From Clostridiaceae bacterium OM02-2AC (GTDB lineage Bacteria; Bacillota_I; Bacilli_A; Erysipelotrichales; Erysipelotrichaceae), in contig QULU01000009.1 in NCBI GenBank assembly GCA_003481775.1, forward strand, positions 461 through 64,460: DNA of 64,000 nt, given 5' to 3'. Below, in pieces: positions 32,473 to 42,019 of the stretch. The notes below the pieces were generated by a model that saw nothing but the letters and a program-made list of their open reading frames with translations, had not been told where the DNA came from and made no database searches. Each line of letters begins with the position of its first letter. The first letter of the stretch is position 1. Position numbers and translations under genes: made by a program.

Positions 32473-33798
32473 ATGAAGCGTGCACTTGTATTTGGTGGTG
32501 GCGGCAGTAAGGGAGCCTACGAGCTGGGTGTTTGGAGGGCTCTGGAGGAGCTGGGGATATCCTTTGATATTGTAACGGGTACCAGTATTGGTGCAATGAT
32601 TGGTGCCATGTATGTGCAAAAGCAGTATGAACGCTGTCTGGAGCTGTGGGAAAAGCTGTCAGTGGATGATATTATTGCCAATGGTGTGAATCTGGATATG
32701 GATATCGAGCTGCTGATGTCACAGAAGGGAAGGTATAAAACACTGTTAAAAAGCTATGTGAAAAACAAGGGTGCGGATATCACCCCCTTTGTGAACAAGC
32801 TGCAGGATTATTTTGATGCGGAGCGTTTCTTCTCCTCTAATATTGATTATGCCTGTATGTGCGTGAATGTTACGAAAAAGCAGCCGCAGCCAATCTTTCG
32901 CAAGGATATGAGCAAGGATACAGCGCTGGATTACATCATCGCCTCTGCCTCCTGCTTTCCCGCATTTCCGATGAAGGAGATCGAGGGAGAGCATTATGTG
33001 GATGGCGGCTATTACGACAATGTTCCCATCGAGCTGGCACGCAGCATGGGCGCACAGCAAATTGTGGCAGTCGATTTGAAGGCTGTCGGAAAGAAGAAAA
33101 TACATCGTCCGCAGAAGGATGTGGTTTACATTGAACCACAGGTATCCCTTGGCAGCTTTCTGTTGTTTGATCAGGAACGGATTCATCGCAATATGGAACG
33201 TGGCTATCAGGATACCCTGAAGAAATTTGACCGCTGTCTGGGAAGCATTTATACGTTTTCTCTACAGGACAAGGCAAACATTATCGCCTTTGAGGAACGC
33301 ATCCACCGGCAGCTGGAACAGATTGATGATCTGGTGGACCGCCGTTATATGAGCAAGCTTGTGAAAAAGGCGTTTCATCATCAGATGATTGCCAGCTTCT
33401 CCCATTTTCAGGAGTATGACTGGCCGTTCCTGCGTATGCTGGAAATGACTGCTCTGGCATTCCAGATGGACGATATCGGAATCCAGAGCTTTCCGGATTT
33501 TGCAGAGCAGGTGCTTGCATGTGCACAGAAGCATGTAAGTATCGCAGAACGAGCAGACCGCGATGCTTTGCATCTGCTGGATGCCGCTGCCTCTTTAAAG
33601 GGGCAGAGTACGAAGGAGATCATCTGTTCCATCTATTATTACATGCGGACTGCAGGTGCTGTAAGCCGCAAGGAGCTGGAGGCGATTGCACTTCTTATGA
33701 ATGATTCCTTTGTCATGGCATATCTTCTGTATGCAATGGCACAGCTGGCGGAAAAGGGGAACACCTGTCTTTCCCAGGTGCAGCCACAGGGCTTATGA
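32473..33798 (+). CDS. Patatin-like phospholipase family protein
   Basis: 441 residues. Oxyanion loop GGGGSKGAYELG near residue 8, nucleophile elbow GTSIG near 38 (Ser), and the catalytic aspartate in VDGGYYDNVP near 177, so the Ser-Asp dyad is intact. The family hydrolyses acyl esters of membrane lipids. The C-terminal half (300-441) is helical and not recognisable, and is longer than that of most bacterial patatins. AGGAGG (32461-32466) is directly next to ATG 32467 and six bases from ATG 32473, so the latter is used. No secretion signal, so it acts on the inner leaflet or cytosolic substrates. Confidence 0.88.
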   Translation: MKRALVFGGGGSKGAYELGVWRALEELGISFDIVTGTSIGAMIGAMYVQKQYERCLELWEKLSVDDIIANGVNLDMDIELLMSQKGRYKTLLKSYVKNKGADITPFVNKLQDYFDAERFFSSNIDYACMCVNVTKKQPQPIFRKDMSKDTALDYIIASASCFPAFPMKEIEGEHYVDGGYYDNVPIELARSMGAQQIVAVDLKAVGKKKIHRPQKDVVYIEPQVSLGSFLLFDQERIHRNMERGYQDTLKKFDRCLGSIYTFSLQDKANIIAFEERIHRQLEQIDDLVDRRYMSKLVKKAFHHQMIASFSHFQEYDWPFLRMLEMTALAFQMDDIGIQSFPDFAEQVLACAQKHVSIAERADRDALHLLDAAASLKGQSTKEIICSIYYYMRTAGAVSRKELEAIALLMNDSFVMAYLLYAMAQLAEKGNTCLSQVQPQGL

Positions 33799-34145
33799 AG
33801 CAGCCTAAAGGAATGCAGTTGCTTGGAAATCCCGCATACCTTCATCACAGGACTTTGCTTCTAAAAAAGGGGCGGGCCAGTCTTTTGTGGATGATAGCTC
33901 TGCTATTTCAGTGCGTAAAGGTGATGTGAAAATACCGCAGATAGCTTCATGCGGTTCTAGTGTTTTTTGCGAAAGGATAATCCAACCCGTTTCCTAATTT
34001 CTGTTACAGGAAAAAAGGCTTTAAAAGAGAAAACAAAAAGACAGGTGCGAAATAAATCCAGCGCCTGTCTTTTTCATATGCAGTCTGCATCCTGTCTGAT
34101 TCATAGGATACAGGATTTTCTTACTTGTGATGCTGCTTGTGTTTC
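33799..34145. other. Convergent intergenic region with a shared terminator
   Basis: About 350 bases between convergent genes. The only clear element is a hairpin at 34035-34075: AAAAGACAGGTGC / GCGCCTGTCTTTTT, with T or A runs on both sides, so it serves the patatin gene and the minus-strand kbaZ gene alike. No gene seen. Confidence 0.65.
34035..34075. terminator. Bidirectional intrinsic terminator
   Basis: AAAGACAGG(T)GC / GC(G)CCTGTCTTT stem with A and T runs on opposite sides. Confidence 0.8.
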
Positions 34146-35468
34146 TTAGAACAATGCTTCCTGATGTGTTGCGTACAGATATTCATCAATCGTATTTACG
34201 ATGCGATCCTTAATCAGTGCTTCCGGGTCATTTTCCAAATGTCCTTCACGAACCTTTGTATACTGAATCGGCATGAACTGGGACAATACGCTCAATGGAA
34301 TACCGCTCTTGCGCAGATTGGCAATCATTTTATCCTTGGCTGCGGCCACCTTTGGATTTGGCATATAATAGCGGCTGCGATCAGAGAAGCTGTATTTGCG
34401 TTTGAACCACAGGGCATTGTCATCCCCATGATAATGCTTTTTCCAGTTCTTTGGATCCTCCATCATCGCTTCTTCCAGAACATCGATGAAGTTGCTGAGC
34501 TCCTCTTCTTTTCCATGATATACGGCTGTTTCGATGTTTGCGAGTGCGAACAGTGCTTCCCGCATGCCATAGGTCAGTCCCGGACCAACCTTGAGGATGC
34601 CGACACCGTCTTCAATCAGCTCGCGCAGCTTGAATTTTGTCTGATAATCGGTGGAGTGTCCTTCAAAAATAAGATTTGGATATTCCTTAATGGAAGCCAT
34701 CAGCTCGCTTGCCTTGCTGCGGTCATATTCTGTACATCCATCGTCCTTTTCCTCTACACCCGGCTGTACAACAACGCCCATAACATCCTTCCATGTTTCC
34801 TCGAGTCCTTCTGCCTTGAATGCCTCTTCAAAGGTTTTGACAGTAGCCTTGAAATCTTCAACACGGGTTACCTGCATACCGGCACCCTCTTCCTGCGCGC
34901 CTCCTGGAATCGGTACCTCGCTTCCAACGATGTATACCGGACGTACAGCATCGGGATCCTGCTTCAGCAGCTCCTGATAGGTTTCCTCGCAGATGCGTGC
35001 CAGATGTGCACCACGCTTTGCGATAACTGCGTCACTCAGACGAACGTTTGGATCATCATCCGCAACCTTCATGCTGGTATCGATATGAATTTTTGTGAAT
35101 CCGGCAGCAACATAGCAGCGAACCAGCTCTTCTGCCTTTTCCATCGCTTCCTTTTCCGGTAAAGCGGCGAAGGTCAAAGGACCCAGATGATCTCCTCCCA
35201 GGAATATACGGCTTTCATCCACACCGATCGCCTTTGCTTTCTCTAATACGAAATTGCGGAAGTCTTTTGGTGTCATACCGGTATAACCGCCGTTCTGGTC
35301 AACCTGATTGGCCGTTGCCTCGATCAGGACGCAGGAATCATCGCGTTTGACACATTCCAGTGCAGCCTCGATTACATAGTCATTTGCGCTGCAGCAGGAA
35401 TAAATTCCAACCGGTTTTCCTTCTTTCTGTTTAACAACAATCTGTTTCAATGGATTTGCTTGTGGCAT
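34146..35468 (-). CDS. D-tagatose-1,6-bisphosphate aldolase non-catalytic subunit (GatZ/KbaZ family)
   Basis: 440 residues. Opening PLKQIVVKQKEGKPVGIYSCCSANDYVIEAAL, then LIEATANQVDQNGGYTGMTP and FLGGDHLGP are characteristic of GatZ/KbaZ, the subunit that stabilises and activates the class II aldolase GatY/KbaY and that shares its TIM-barrel fold. No GatY/KbaY gene is adjacent, so it is a solo member; such solo proteins have also been seen acting in other sugar-phosphate pathways. GGAGGG precedes ATG 35468, and it has its own promoter and terminator, so it is monocistronic. A catalytic role alone cannot be judged. Confidence 0.9.
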   Translation of the reverse strand: MPQANPLKQIVVKQKEGKPVGIYSCCSANDYVIEAALECVKRDDSCVLIEATANQVDQNGGYTGMTPKDFRNFVLEKAKAIGVDESRIFLGGDHLGPLTFAALPEKEAMEKAEELVRCYVAAGFTKIHIDTSMKVADDDPNVRLSDAVIAKRGAHLARICEETYQELLKQDPDAVRPVYIVGSEVPIPGGAQEEGAGMQVTRVEDFKATVKTFEEAFKAEGLEETWKDVMGVVVQPGVEEKDDGCTEYDRSKASELMASIKEYPNLIFEGHSTDYQTKFKLRELIEDGVGILKVGPGLTYGMREALFALANIETAVYHGKEEELSNFIDVLEEAMMEDPKNWKKHYHGDDNALWFKRKYSFSDRSRYYMPNPKVAAAKDKMIANLRKSGIPLSVLSQFMPIQYTKVREGHLENDPEALIKDRIVNTIDEYLYATHQEALF

Positions 35469-35493
35469 TTCAAAACCCTCCTTATATATTCAA

Positions 35494-35521
35494 ATTATAG
35501 CACGAAATGAGGGAAAGTAAA
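35494..35521 (-). promoter_or_regulatory. Promoter of the GatZ/KbaZ-like gene
   Basis: On the minus strand: TTTACT (35516-35521), 16-base spacer, TATAAT (35494-35499). Confidence 0.65.
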
Positions 35522-35699
35522 CGGAAGTGAAACGGAATGCTAGTTTGTATAAAAGTTTTGTACAAAAATACAAATAGTTCTTTATGAAAAGATAAAAAGA
35601 CAAAAAATGATACAGAAAACAGAGTGGAAAATGCAACCCAAACGAAAATGGAAAATGGAATGAAAATTTCGTCATTCTTTATCTGAAAGGGGTGTTCTT

Positions 35700-35727
35700 T
35701 TGTGACGTCTGTGTGATATACTATAAT
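35700..35727 (+). promoter_or_regulatory. Promoter of the PAS-GGDEF gene
   Basis: TTGTGA (35700-35705), 16-base spacer, TATAAT (35722-35727). Confidence 0.65.
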
Positions 35728-35771
35728 GAGCAAAACGAAGTAATCGTATACAAGAAAGGTCGGTGGGGCTG

Positions 35772-37079
35772 ATGCTTGACGAACAGGAACAATTTCTTCT
35801 CCATCAGGTTCGCATTCTGTTGAAACAGCTGGAAGAGCGGCAGGTAACACAGGAAAATGAAGAGAAGTCGGAGAATAGGGATGACAGGTACCGGACACTG
35901 TTAAAGCTGTCCTGTAAAAATATATGGGATTTTGATCCCTTGACACAGATGGTGCGTATTACCTGTCCAAACGGTCATGTCATCATCAATTCCTTTCGGA
36001 TGCTTATGCAGGGCGTCAATGCGGATGACCATAAGCGAATTAAGGAAGCAGTCCACAGAATCATGCTGGGAACAAGCGAGAAGGAGTTTTTTTCCTATCA
36101 GCGGGAAAATAAGAGCGGCGAAATCCGGTTTTATGAGGTGGGTGCTCATGCATACTGGGTCAATGACAATCTGCATATCATCGGTGTCACGAGGTCTGTA
36201 CGGACGATGGAGGAGCGGCTTGAGCGTGTTTTGCACGAGCAGGAGAAATTTGATCTTCTGCTGAGTATGGCTAATATGTATATATGGGAATACGATGTAG
36301 GAAAAAGAGAATTTTCCGCGAATCAATCTCTGTGCGATAAGCTGGGGCTTCCCATGCGTTCATATACGGTGGAGCAGCTGAATGAGCTGCTGCAGATTCA
36401 CCAGCTGCCGGTATTGCTGGAGCGCATTGAGCGAAAGGCGTTATCGGAGCATGCGGTCATTCATCTGAAGAATATTCAAACCAATCTCGATTTGATCTTT
36501 GAAACAAATTTCAAGGGACTGCCGGATAAAAACGGCGATATTAAGGTCGTGCTTGGTACCATGAACGATATAACGGTGAAAACAAGCGCCAGCAGGGACC
36601 CGCTCATCGGCTGCTTTAACCGGCGAAGTGGGGATATGACGCTGGTATCCACATTTCAGAAATTTCAGAACCAGGAGGATTTCTATACCATCATATTTTT
36701 CGATGTGGATGATTTTAAGAAGGTCAACGATCGGTATGGACACGATATGGGAGACTATGTTCTGCGTCATGTCTGTGAACAAATCGAAAAGGAAATCCGA
36801 AGCAGTGACATGCTGTTTCGCTGGGGCGGTGATGAATTTCTGTTAATATGCAGCGGAATCAGTAAGGAGAATATCTATGCGTATATCGAACGTCTGCGCC
36901 GTTTGATTGAAAGCTCGGATTTTGTTTTTGACGGGAACCGCGTGCAGGTGACATTGTCCATCGGTGCAGCGTATTATTATAAGAGTGATCACGATTGTCA
37001 GGACGCATTAAAAAGAGCCGACCGCAGTGTCTATAAGGCAAAGCTGGCCGGACGTAATAAGGTCTGTATTTTAAAATAA
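35772..37079 (+). CDS. Cytosolic diguanylate cyclase with PAS-like sensor domains
   Basis: 435 residues without a membrane segment. Two PAS-like regions (about 45-140 and 155-265) are followed by a GGDEF domain: DPLIGCFNRRSG, IIFFDVDDFKKVNDRYGHDMG, and FRWGGDEFLLI near 350 with an intact active loop. The inhibitory RxxD (RSSD) lies five residues before GGDEF, so product feedback is expected. The PAS regions probably read a soluble signal. GTG 35763 is also in frame; ATG 35772 is given, but the ribosome binding site does not settle this. Together with the membrane cyclase at 17.7 kb and the phosphodiesterase at 24.7 kb it shows an active cyclic di-GMP network. Confidence 0.9.
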   Translation: MLDEQEQFLLHQVRILLKQLEERQVTQENEEKSENRDDRYRTLLKLSCKNIWDFDPLTQMVRITCPNGHVIINSFRMLMQGVNADDHKRIKEAVHRIMLGTSEKEFFSYQRENKSGEIRFYEVGAHAYWVNDNLHIIGVTRSVRTMEERLERVLHEQEKFDLLLSMANMYIWEYDVGKREFSANQSLCDKLGLPMRSYTVEQLNELLQIHQLPVLLERIERKALSEHAVIHLKNIQTNLDLIFETNFKGLPDKNGDIKVVLGTMNDITVKTSASRDPLIGCFNRRSGDMTLVSTFQKFQNQEDFYTIIFFDVDDFKKVNDRYGHDMGDYVLRHVCEQIEKEIRSSDMLFRWGGDEFLLICSGISKENIYAYIERLRRLIESSDFVFDGNRVQVTLSIGAAYYYKSDHDCQDALKRADRSVYKAKLAGRNKVCILK

Positions 37080-37087
37080 GGAAAGTG

Positions 37088-37969
37088 TTAATCCAGCAAC
37101 TGCCGCAGGTCATGCGGCAGCGGGCATTCCACGCGCAGCATGTCGTTGGAAAGGGGGTGTGGGATGAGTACCCGGCATGCATGCAAAGCAAGACGCGGGC
37201 ATCTGCTGTCGCGCGTCCCATAGAGCGGGTCGCTGAGCAGGGGATGCTGTATTGCGGCCAGATGGACACGGATCTGATGGGTGCGCCCGGTGTATAGCCG
37301 ACAGCGAATCCATGTGAAATCCGCAAAATTACGGATTACAAACACATCGGTTCTGGCAGCCTTTCCTTGATTGGATATGCGCATTTTGCGCGCATCGTGT
37401 CGATCTCTGGCGATTCCCCGGGTGATGGTATACTGCTTTTGTGCCATGTGTCCCTGTGCAAATGCCTCATACTCGCGATAAATTTGCTTGCTTTTCAGCA
37501 TTGCATCCAGCAGGGGCTGTAAAAAGGGAATCTTGCAGAAAATCAGAGCACCGCTGGTTTCATAATCCAGACGGTGCAGCGCTCGGACACATGTATTGTG
37601 TCCCTCCATGAGATAATGTGCCTTTACCAGATTGTAAACGGTATGGACATTCTCTATTCCGTCACTGTGTACCAGAAGATTCGCAGGCTTGTTTACAATA
37701 CAGAAGAGTTCATCCTCAAAGAGGATTTCCAAATCCTCGTACCAGGGTGCTACCGTATCTTCCTCCATACACAGCGAGATGCGTACGGTATCCTGCTTCT
37801 GCAGCTCATGGTTGCGTAGGATGATGCGGTTGTTTATGGAAACACGATTGTTTTGATAGTATTCATAGCGTTTCTTTTTAGCAATATGGAAATATGCGAA
37901 AACAGCATCCGTATCCGCACAGGAAATGCTGCGTAATTGCAAGATATTGTTTTTTAATTCGATTTTCAT
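37088..37969 (-). CDS. RluA family pseudouridine synthase
   Basis: 293 residues. The catalytic aspartate lies in ALHRLDYETSGALIF near residue 133, the second family motif is RIRVHLA-like in GRTHQIRVHLAAIQHPLLSDPLYG near 228, and an N-terminal region (KKKRYEYYQNNRVSINNRIILRNHELQKQD in pieces) resembles an S4-type RNA-binding start. The enzyme isomerises uridine in rRNA or tRNA; which site cannot be told. Start ATG 37969 has GAGGTGAT upstream. It converges with the cyclase gene, only eight bases apart, without a separate terminator in the gap. Confidence 0.9.
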   Translation of the reverse strand: MKIELKNNILQLRSISCADTDAVFAYFHIAKKKRYEYYQNNRVSINNRIILRNHELQKQDTVRISLCMEEDTVAPWYEDLEILFEDELFCIVNKPANLLVHSDGIENVHTVYNLVKAHYLMEGHNTCVRALHRLDYETSGALIFCKIPFLQPLLDAMLKSKQIYREYEAFAQGHMAQKQYTITRGIARDRHDARKMRISNQGKAARTDVFVIRNFADFTWIRCRLYTGRTHQIRVHLAAIQHPLLSDPLYGTRDSRCPRLALHACRVLIPHPLSNDMLRVECPLPHDLRQLLD

Positions 37970-38121
37970 AAAATCACCTCATAAATTTTTGGTCAAATGA
38001 ATAGAATTTCCTATATGGGTCATGCTATACTGGCATCGAGCCAGGAGGAACTGGTTGTAAAGGATGATCCATAGCAGCAATTGCTACTATGAAGATAACA
38101 TAAAATAAGGAGGAAATAAAC

Positions 38122-38502
38122 ATGAAATTATTAAAATGCTCAGTATGCGGCAACATCGTTGAAATGATCGAGGACAAAGGCGTTCCGGTGATGTGCTGCG
38201 GAAAGCCAATGGATGAAGTAAAGGCAAACACAACAGACGGTGCGCTGGAAAAGCACGTTCCGGTTGCTGAAATCGCAGATGGAAATCTGCATGTTAAGGT
38301 TGGCTCCATGGAGCACCCAATACTGGCAGAGCACTATATCACGATGATTCTGGTTGAGGCCGGAGATAAGGTTATGCGTAAAAACCTGAAGCCTGGAGAA
38401 AAACCGGAGGGTGTCTTCCCGCTTGGTGATTACAAGGGGAAGGTGCATGTATATGAGTATTGCAACCTGCACGGTTTATGGAAGACTGACATCGAAGCAT
38501 AA
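38122..38502 (+). CDS. dfx: Desulfoferrodoxin (superoxide reductase)
   Basis: 126 residues, two domains. The N-terminal desulforedoxin domain has CSVCG (Cys8 and Cys11) and PVMCCGKP, the four cysteines of iron centre I. The neelaredoxin domain supplies the centre II ligands: EKHVPV, SMEHPILAEHYI and the EYCNLHGLW end, giving four histidines and one cysteine. It reduces superoxide to peroxide without making oxygen, a typical defence of anaerobes. GGAGG is 8 bases before ATG 38122. Monocistronic. Confidence 0.96.
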   Translation: MKLLKCSVCGNIVEMIEDKGVPVMCCGKPMDEVKANTTDGALEKHVPVAEIADGNLHVKVGSMEHPILAEHYITMILVEAGDKVMRKNLKPGEKPEGVFPLGDYKGKVHVYEYCNLHGLWKTDIEA

Positions 38503-38516
38503 TCATATGGAAGATA

Positions 38517-38546
38517 AGGAGCACAGGAGTGCTTCTTTTTTTCACT
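38517..38546 (+). terminator. Intrinsic terminator of dfx
   Basis: GGAGCAC pairs with GTGCTTC around AGGA, and ends in a T run. Confidence 0.7.
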
Positions 38547-38775
38547 TTGACAAAATAAGAGGGGGGAAAGCTGACCATCCTGATTTAGGAATTTTCACAT
38601 GCAGAATCAAACGGCTCAAAATCAGGGAAGCGGGATGCTTCTTGTGCATCTGTAAGGGATACCGTATTTGCGATATGTCTGCAAAGGGGCATGATGCTGC
38701 GCATTACAATTTCATATGAAATGCGAAGAAATCATAAAAACTGTGGTATACTGTTGAAAACAGGAGGTTGATTAC

Positions 38776-39543
38776 ATGTTTGTAGAGGAGCGGCAGAGTG
38801 CTATTATGGAGGAGCTGCATGCCAATGGGAAGGTAAAGGTCAAGGAGCTCAGTGAGCGGTTTTCCGTCAGTGAGGATTTGATTCGTAAGGACCTCAGTGC
38901 ATTGGAGGCAAAGGGATTGCTGAAAAAGGCATATGGGGGTGCAGTACTGATCCGCGAGAATATACATCGAAAGATTGCTGCACAGCGCAAGGATGTGAAT
39001 CAGGAGGAAAAGCGCGGCATCGCCAAAGCCGCTGTGGACCAGATTCAGGATGGTGATGTGGTGTTTCTGGATATCTCAACCGTCAACATACGGGTAGCCA
39101 GAGAGCTGGTGGAACGGGAAAAGCAGGCAACGATCGTCACCAATATGCTGGAGGTTGTTTCCATCCTGGCAGACAGCAGCCTTCCTGTGATATTCATCGG
39201 CGGTGAGTTTGATTATGGTCGGGACGGGTTTGTCGGGAGTCTGGCAATGGAACAGATAATGAAATTTCGATTTGACATATCCTTTCTCGGTGTTGTCGGT
39301 ATTGACGTACACGATAACAGTGTATATACCTATATGGCCAATGACGGAGCGACAAAGCGGGCCATTCTGTCCAGCAGTAAGCAGGCATTTATGGTATGTG
39401 AGTCGGATAAGTTTATGCAGATCGGCAATTACCGCTATGCCGGTGTGGATGAATTCACCGGGATCATTACGGATAAGAAGCTGGACAGGGAAAATGCGAA
39501 GCTGATGAAAAACATGCAGCTTTGTATACAGCTTACAGAATAG
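38776..39543 (+). CDS. DeoR family transcriptional regulator
   Basis: 255 residues. N-terminal DeoR helix-turn-helix: ERQSAIMEELHANGKVKVKELSERFSVSEDLIRKDLSALEAKGLLKKAYGGAVL in pieces. The remainder is the sugar-phosphate-sensing DeoR C-terminal domain, with VTNMLEVVSILADS near 118 and GGEFDYGRDGFVG near 140. It normally represses sugar or polyol genes and lets go when a phosphorylated sugar binds. It lies 130 bases upstream of the glycyl radical enzyme operon in the same direction and probably controls it. Strong AGGAGG before ATG 38776. Confidence 0.92.
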   Translation: MFVEERQSAIMEELHANGKVKVKELSERFSVSEDLIRKDLSALEAKGLLKKAYGGAVLIRENIHRKIAAQRKDVNQEEKRGIAKAAVDQIQDGDVVFLDISTVNIRVARELVEREKQATIVTNMLEVVSILADSSLPVIFIGGEFDYGRDGFVGSLAMEQIMKFRFDISFLGVVGIDVHDNSVYTYMANDGATKRAILSSSKQAFMVCESDKFMQIGNYRYAGVDEFTGIITDKKLDRENAKLMKNMQLCIQLTE

Positions 39544-39620
39544 TCAGGATATGAAATCCCGGCTTTTTTTATTTCTTTCTATTGTTTAATAAAAAGTAAT
39601 AAGAAATAATAAGAAAAGAG

Positions 39621-39648
39621 TTGACAATGGGGAAAAGCATATTATAAT
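39621..39648 (+). promoter_or_regulatory. Promoter of the glycyl radical enzyme operon
   Basis: Consensus TTGACA (39621-39626), 16-base spacer, TATAAT (39643-39648). Just upstream lies an AT-rich run of AATAAGAAA-like repeats (39595-39618) that could take a regulator. A promoter this close to consensus suggests control by repression, fitting DeoR. Confidence 0.8.
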
Positions 39649-39673
39649 GAAGATGTAAACGGAGGTATCTGCA

Positions 39674-42019
39674 ATGGAACTGAAAAAAACTGCTCGAATC
39701 GATCTTCTAAAGGAACGTATGCTGTCTCAGCCGCGTTATGTGAGTATGGAACAGGCGATGATCATTACCAGAGCCTACCAGAAGCATGAACAGGAGCCGG
39801 TCATTTTAAAGCGTGCACATGCGCTTCATGATGCGCTATGTGAGCTTGAAATCGGTATTGAGCCGCAGGAGCTGATCGTAGGTAATCGGACAAAGGGTGT
39901 GCGCTATGGTGTTGTTTTTCCCGAAAGTGGAATTTCCTGGGTAGACCAGGAGCTGGAAACACTGCCAACCCGTCCGCAGGATAAATTTCTTGTGCGTCCC
40001 GAGGATGTGCAGACATTCCGTGAGGTTATCAAGCCGTACTGGAAGGGCAGGTCGTTGGAGGATGTACTCCGGCAGCGCTATGGAGAGGAAATCAGTTCTC
40101 TGTCAACAGTCGTAAAAATCAACCAGAAGGATCACGCACAGGGACATATCTGTCCCAATGTCCGTGAGTGGCTGGAAAAGGGGCCAGCCGGACTTCAGGC
40201 GGAAGCACAGCGCCATCTGCAGGATTGCAAAGAGGAGCAGCGCGCGTTTTACGAAAGCATTCGTCTTGTTATGGATGGTGTATGCCGCTTTCTGATGCGC
40301 TATCATGATGAGCTGATAAAGGAAGCGAGCCACCATCCGGAATGGAAGCAGGATATGGAAGAGACGGCGGCGGTATGCAAGGCACTGTCCAAACGGCCGG
40401 CTGAAACCTTTCATGAGGCGGTACAGTCCATGTGGATACTGTTTGTCGTCCTGCATATGGAAAGCAATGCCTCCAGCTTCTCTCCGGGGCGTCTGGATGA
40501 AATACTGTATCCGTATTATAAGAAAGATCGAATGCTGGGACGTCTGGATGAGCAACGAGCATTGGATATCATTGAGTGCTTGTGGCTGAAGTTCAATCAG
40601 ATTGTCTATCTGCGTAATAAAAACAGTGCGAAATACTTTGCCGGTTTTCCGATCGGCTTCAATATTGCGGTCGGCGGACAGGATGGTAATGGGAAGGATG
40701 TATGCAATGAGCTGAGCTTTCTGTTTCTGCTGGCACAGGAGCACATCGGACTGCCGCAGCCCAATCTGTCTGTGCGCCTGCACAAGGGAACCGGGGCTGC
40801 CCTTTTGAAGAAGGCTGTTCGCGTGGTGGCAAAGGGAAGCGGTATGCCGCAGTTTTTCAATGATGAAGCGATTATAGCTGAGCTGGAAAAGCTGGGTATT
40901 TCCCATCAGGATGCGATGGATTATGCCATCGTTGGCTGCGTTGAGCTGACGACGCAGGGGAATAATCTGGGCTGGAGCGATGCTGCAATGTTCAATCTGA
41001 ACAAGGTGCTGGAGCTGACGCTGCATCATGGTCGCTGCCTGCTTACCAAACAGCAGCTGGGGCCGGATCTGGGTGGTCTGGATACGTATGAAAGCTATGA
41101 GGAGCTGGAATGTGCATTTGATGCCATGATCGATCATTTCCTGCAGCGGATGATTCCAGCCTGCGAAGAAGTGGAAAAGGCACATATCGACATCCTGCCG
41201 TCTCCGTTTTTATCCAGTGTCATCGATGACTGCATGGAGCAGGGGCTGGATGTAACCCGGGGAGGGGCTCATTATAATCTGAGCGGTATACAAATGATCC
41301 AGGTTGCCAATCTAGCCGATTCTCTGGCTGCAATCAAGGCTTTGGTCTATGAAAAGAAAAGCGTAACAAGGCAAGCTCTGCAGCATGCGCTGGAGCATAA
41401 TTTTGCACAGGATGAGATGCTGCGACAGCGTCTTTTGAACAAGGTGGACAAGTATGGCAATGATGTGGAATGGGTGGACTCGCTGGGGGCGAAATGGGCA
41501 TCGGCATTCCGTGATAAGCTGCGCTGTTTTACCAATTATCGCAAGGGGCCGTATCATACCGGCATGTATACCGTCAGCGCCCATGTGCCGATGGGGGAGC
41601 ATGTCGGTGCGAGTGCAGATGGCAGACTGGCTGGTACACCGCTTGCGGATGGTGGTATGTCCGCAGTTTATGGAAGAGATTTGCATGGGCCTACAGCCGT
41701 CCTGAAATCAGTATCCCGTCTGTCCTGTGACTGTACAACCAATGGCGGTCTGCTGAATATGAAATTTCTGCCGGAGTTTTTTCAGAGTGAACAGGGCATA
41801 GATAAATTCGCAGGCTTTCTGCGTACCTTCGTTGATTTGAAAATACCGCACATTCAGTTTAATGTCGTGCGCAAGGAGGATTTGCTGGCTGCTCAGAAGC
41901 ATCCTGAGCAGTATGCTTCCTTAACCGTACGCGTTGCCGGATATACGGCATATTTTGTGGAGCTGGCGCAGGAGCTGCAAAATGAGATTATCGCCAGAAC
42001 GAGCTATGAAGGCATCTAG
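39674..42019 (+). CDS. Glycyl radical enzyme of the PFL/dehydratase family, substrate unknown
   Basis: 781 residues. The glycyl radical site is Gly756 in VRVAGYTAYF, 26 residues from the C-terminus. The thiyl-radical cysteine is Cys422 in IVGCVELTTQGNNLGWSDA with a C-x-E pair (Glu424). Pyruvate formate-lyase instead has two adjacent cysteines, so this is a dehydratase/lyase-type eliminase rather than a formate acetyltransferase. The GCVEL-TTQG context differs from the GCVEP of glycerol, choline or isethionate enzymes that I can recall. The operon order (GRE, activase, FSA aldolase) recalls E. coli ybiW-ybiY-fsaA, also of unknown substrate. GGAGGT precedes ATG 39674. Confidence 0.92.
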   Translation: MELKKTARIDLLKERMLSQPRYVSMEQAMIITRAYQKHEQEPVILKRAHALHDALCELEIGIEPQELIVGNRTKGVRYGVVFPESGISWVDQELETLPTRPQDKFLVRPEDVQTFREVIKPYWKGRSLEDVLRQRYGEEISSLSTVVKINQKDHAQGHICPNVREWLEKGPAGLQAEAQRHLQDCKEEQRAFYESIRLVMDGVCRFLMRYHDELIKEASHHPEWKQDMEETAAVCKALSKRPAETFHEAVQSMWILFVVLHMESNASSFSPGRLDEILYPYYKKDRMLGRLDEQRALDIIECLWLKFNQIVYLRNKNSAKYFAGFPIGFNIAVGGQDGNGKDVCNELSFLFLLAQEHIGLPQPNLSVRLHKGTGAALLKKAVRVVAKGSGMPQFFNDEAIIAELEKLGISHQDAMDYAIVGCVELTTQGNNLGWSDAAMFNLNKVLELTLHHGRCLLTKQQLGPDLGGLDTYESYEELECAFDAMIDHFLQRMIPACEEVEKAHIDILPSPFLSSVIDDCMEQGLDVTRGGAHYNLSGIQMIQVANLADSLAAIKALVYEKKSVTRQALQHALEHNFAQDEMLRQRLLNKVDKYGNDVEWVDSLGAKWASAFRDKLRCFTNYRKGPYHTGMYTVSAHVPMGEHVGASADGRLAGTPLADGGMSAVYGRDLHGPTAVLKSVSRLSCDCTTNGGLLNMKFLPEFFQSEQGIDKFAGFLRTFVDLKIPHIQFNVVRKEDLLAAQKHPEQYASLTVRVAGYTAYFVELAQELQNEIIARTSYEGI

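Noticed and set aside
35595..35640. Polypurine/A-rich run upstream of the PAS-GGDEF gene as a replication or repeat element
   Set aside because: Only simple AT-rich sequence, no repeat unit or box pattern.
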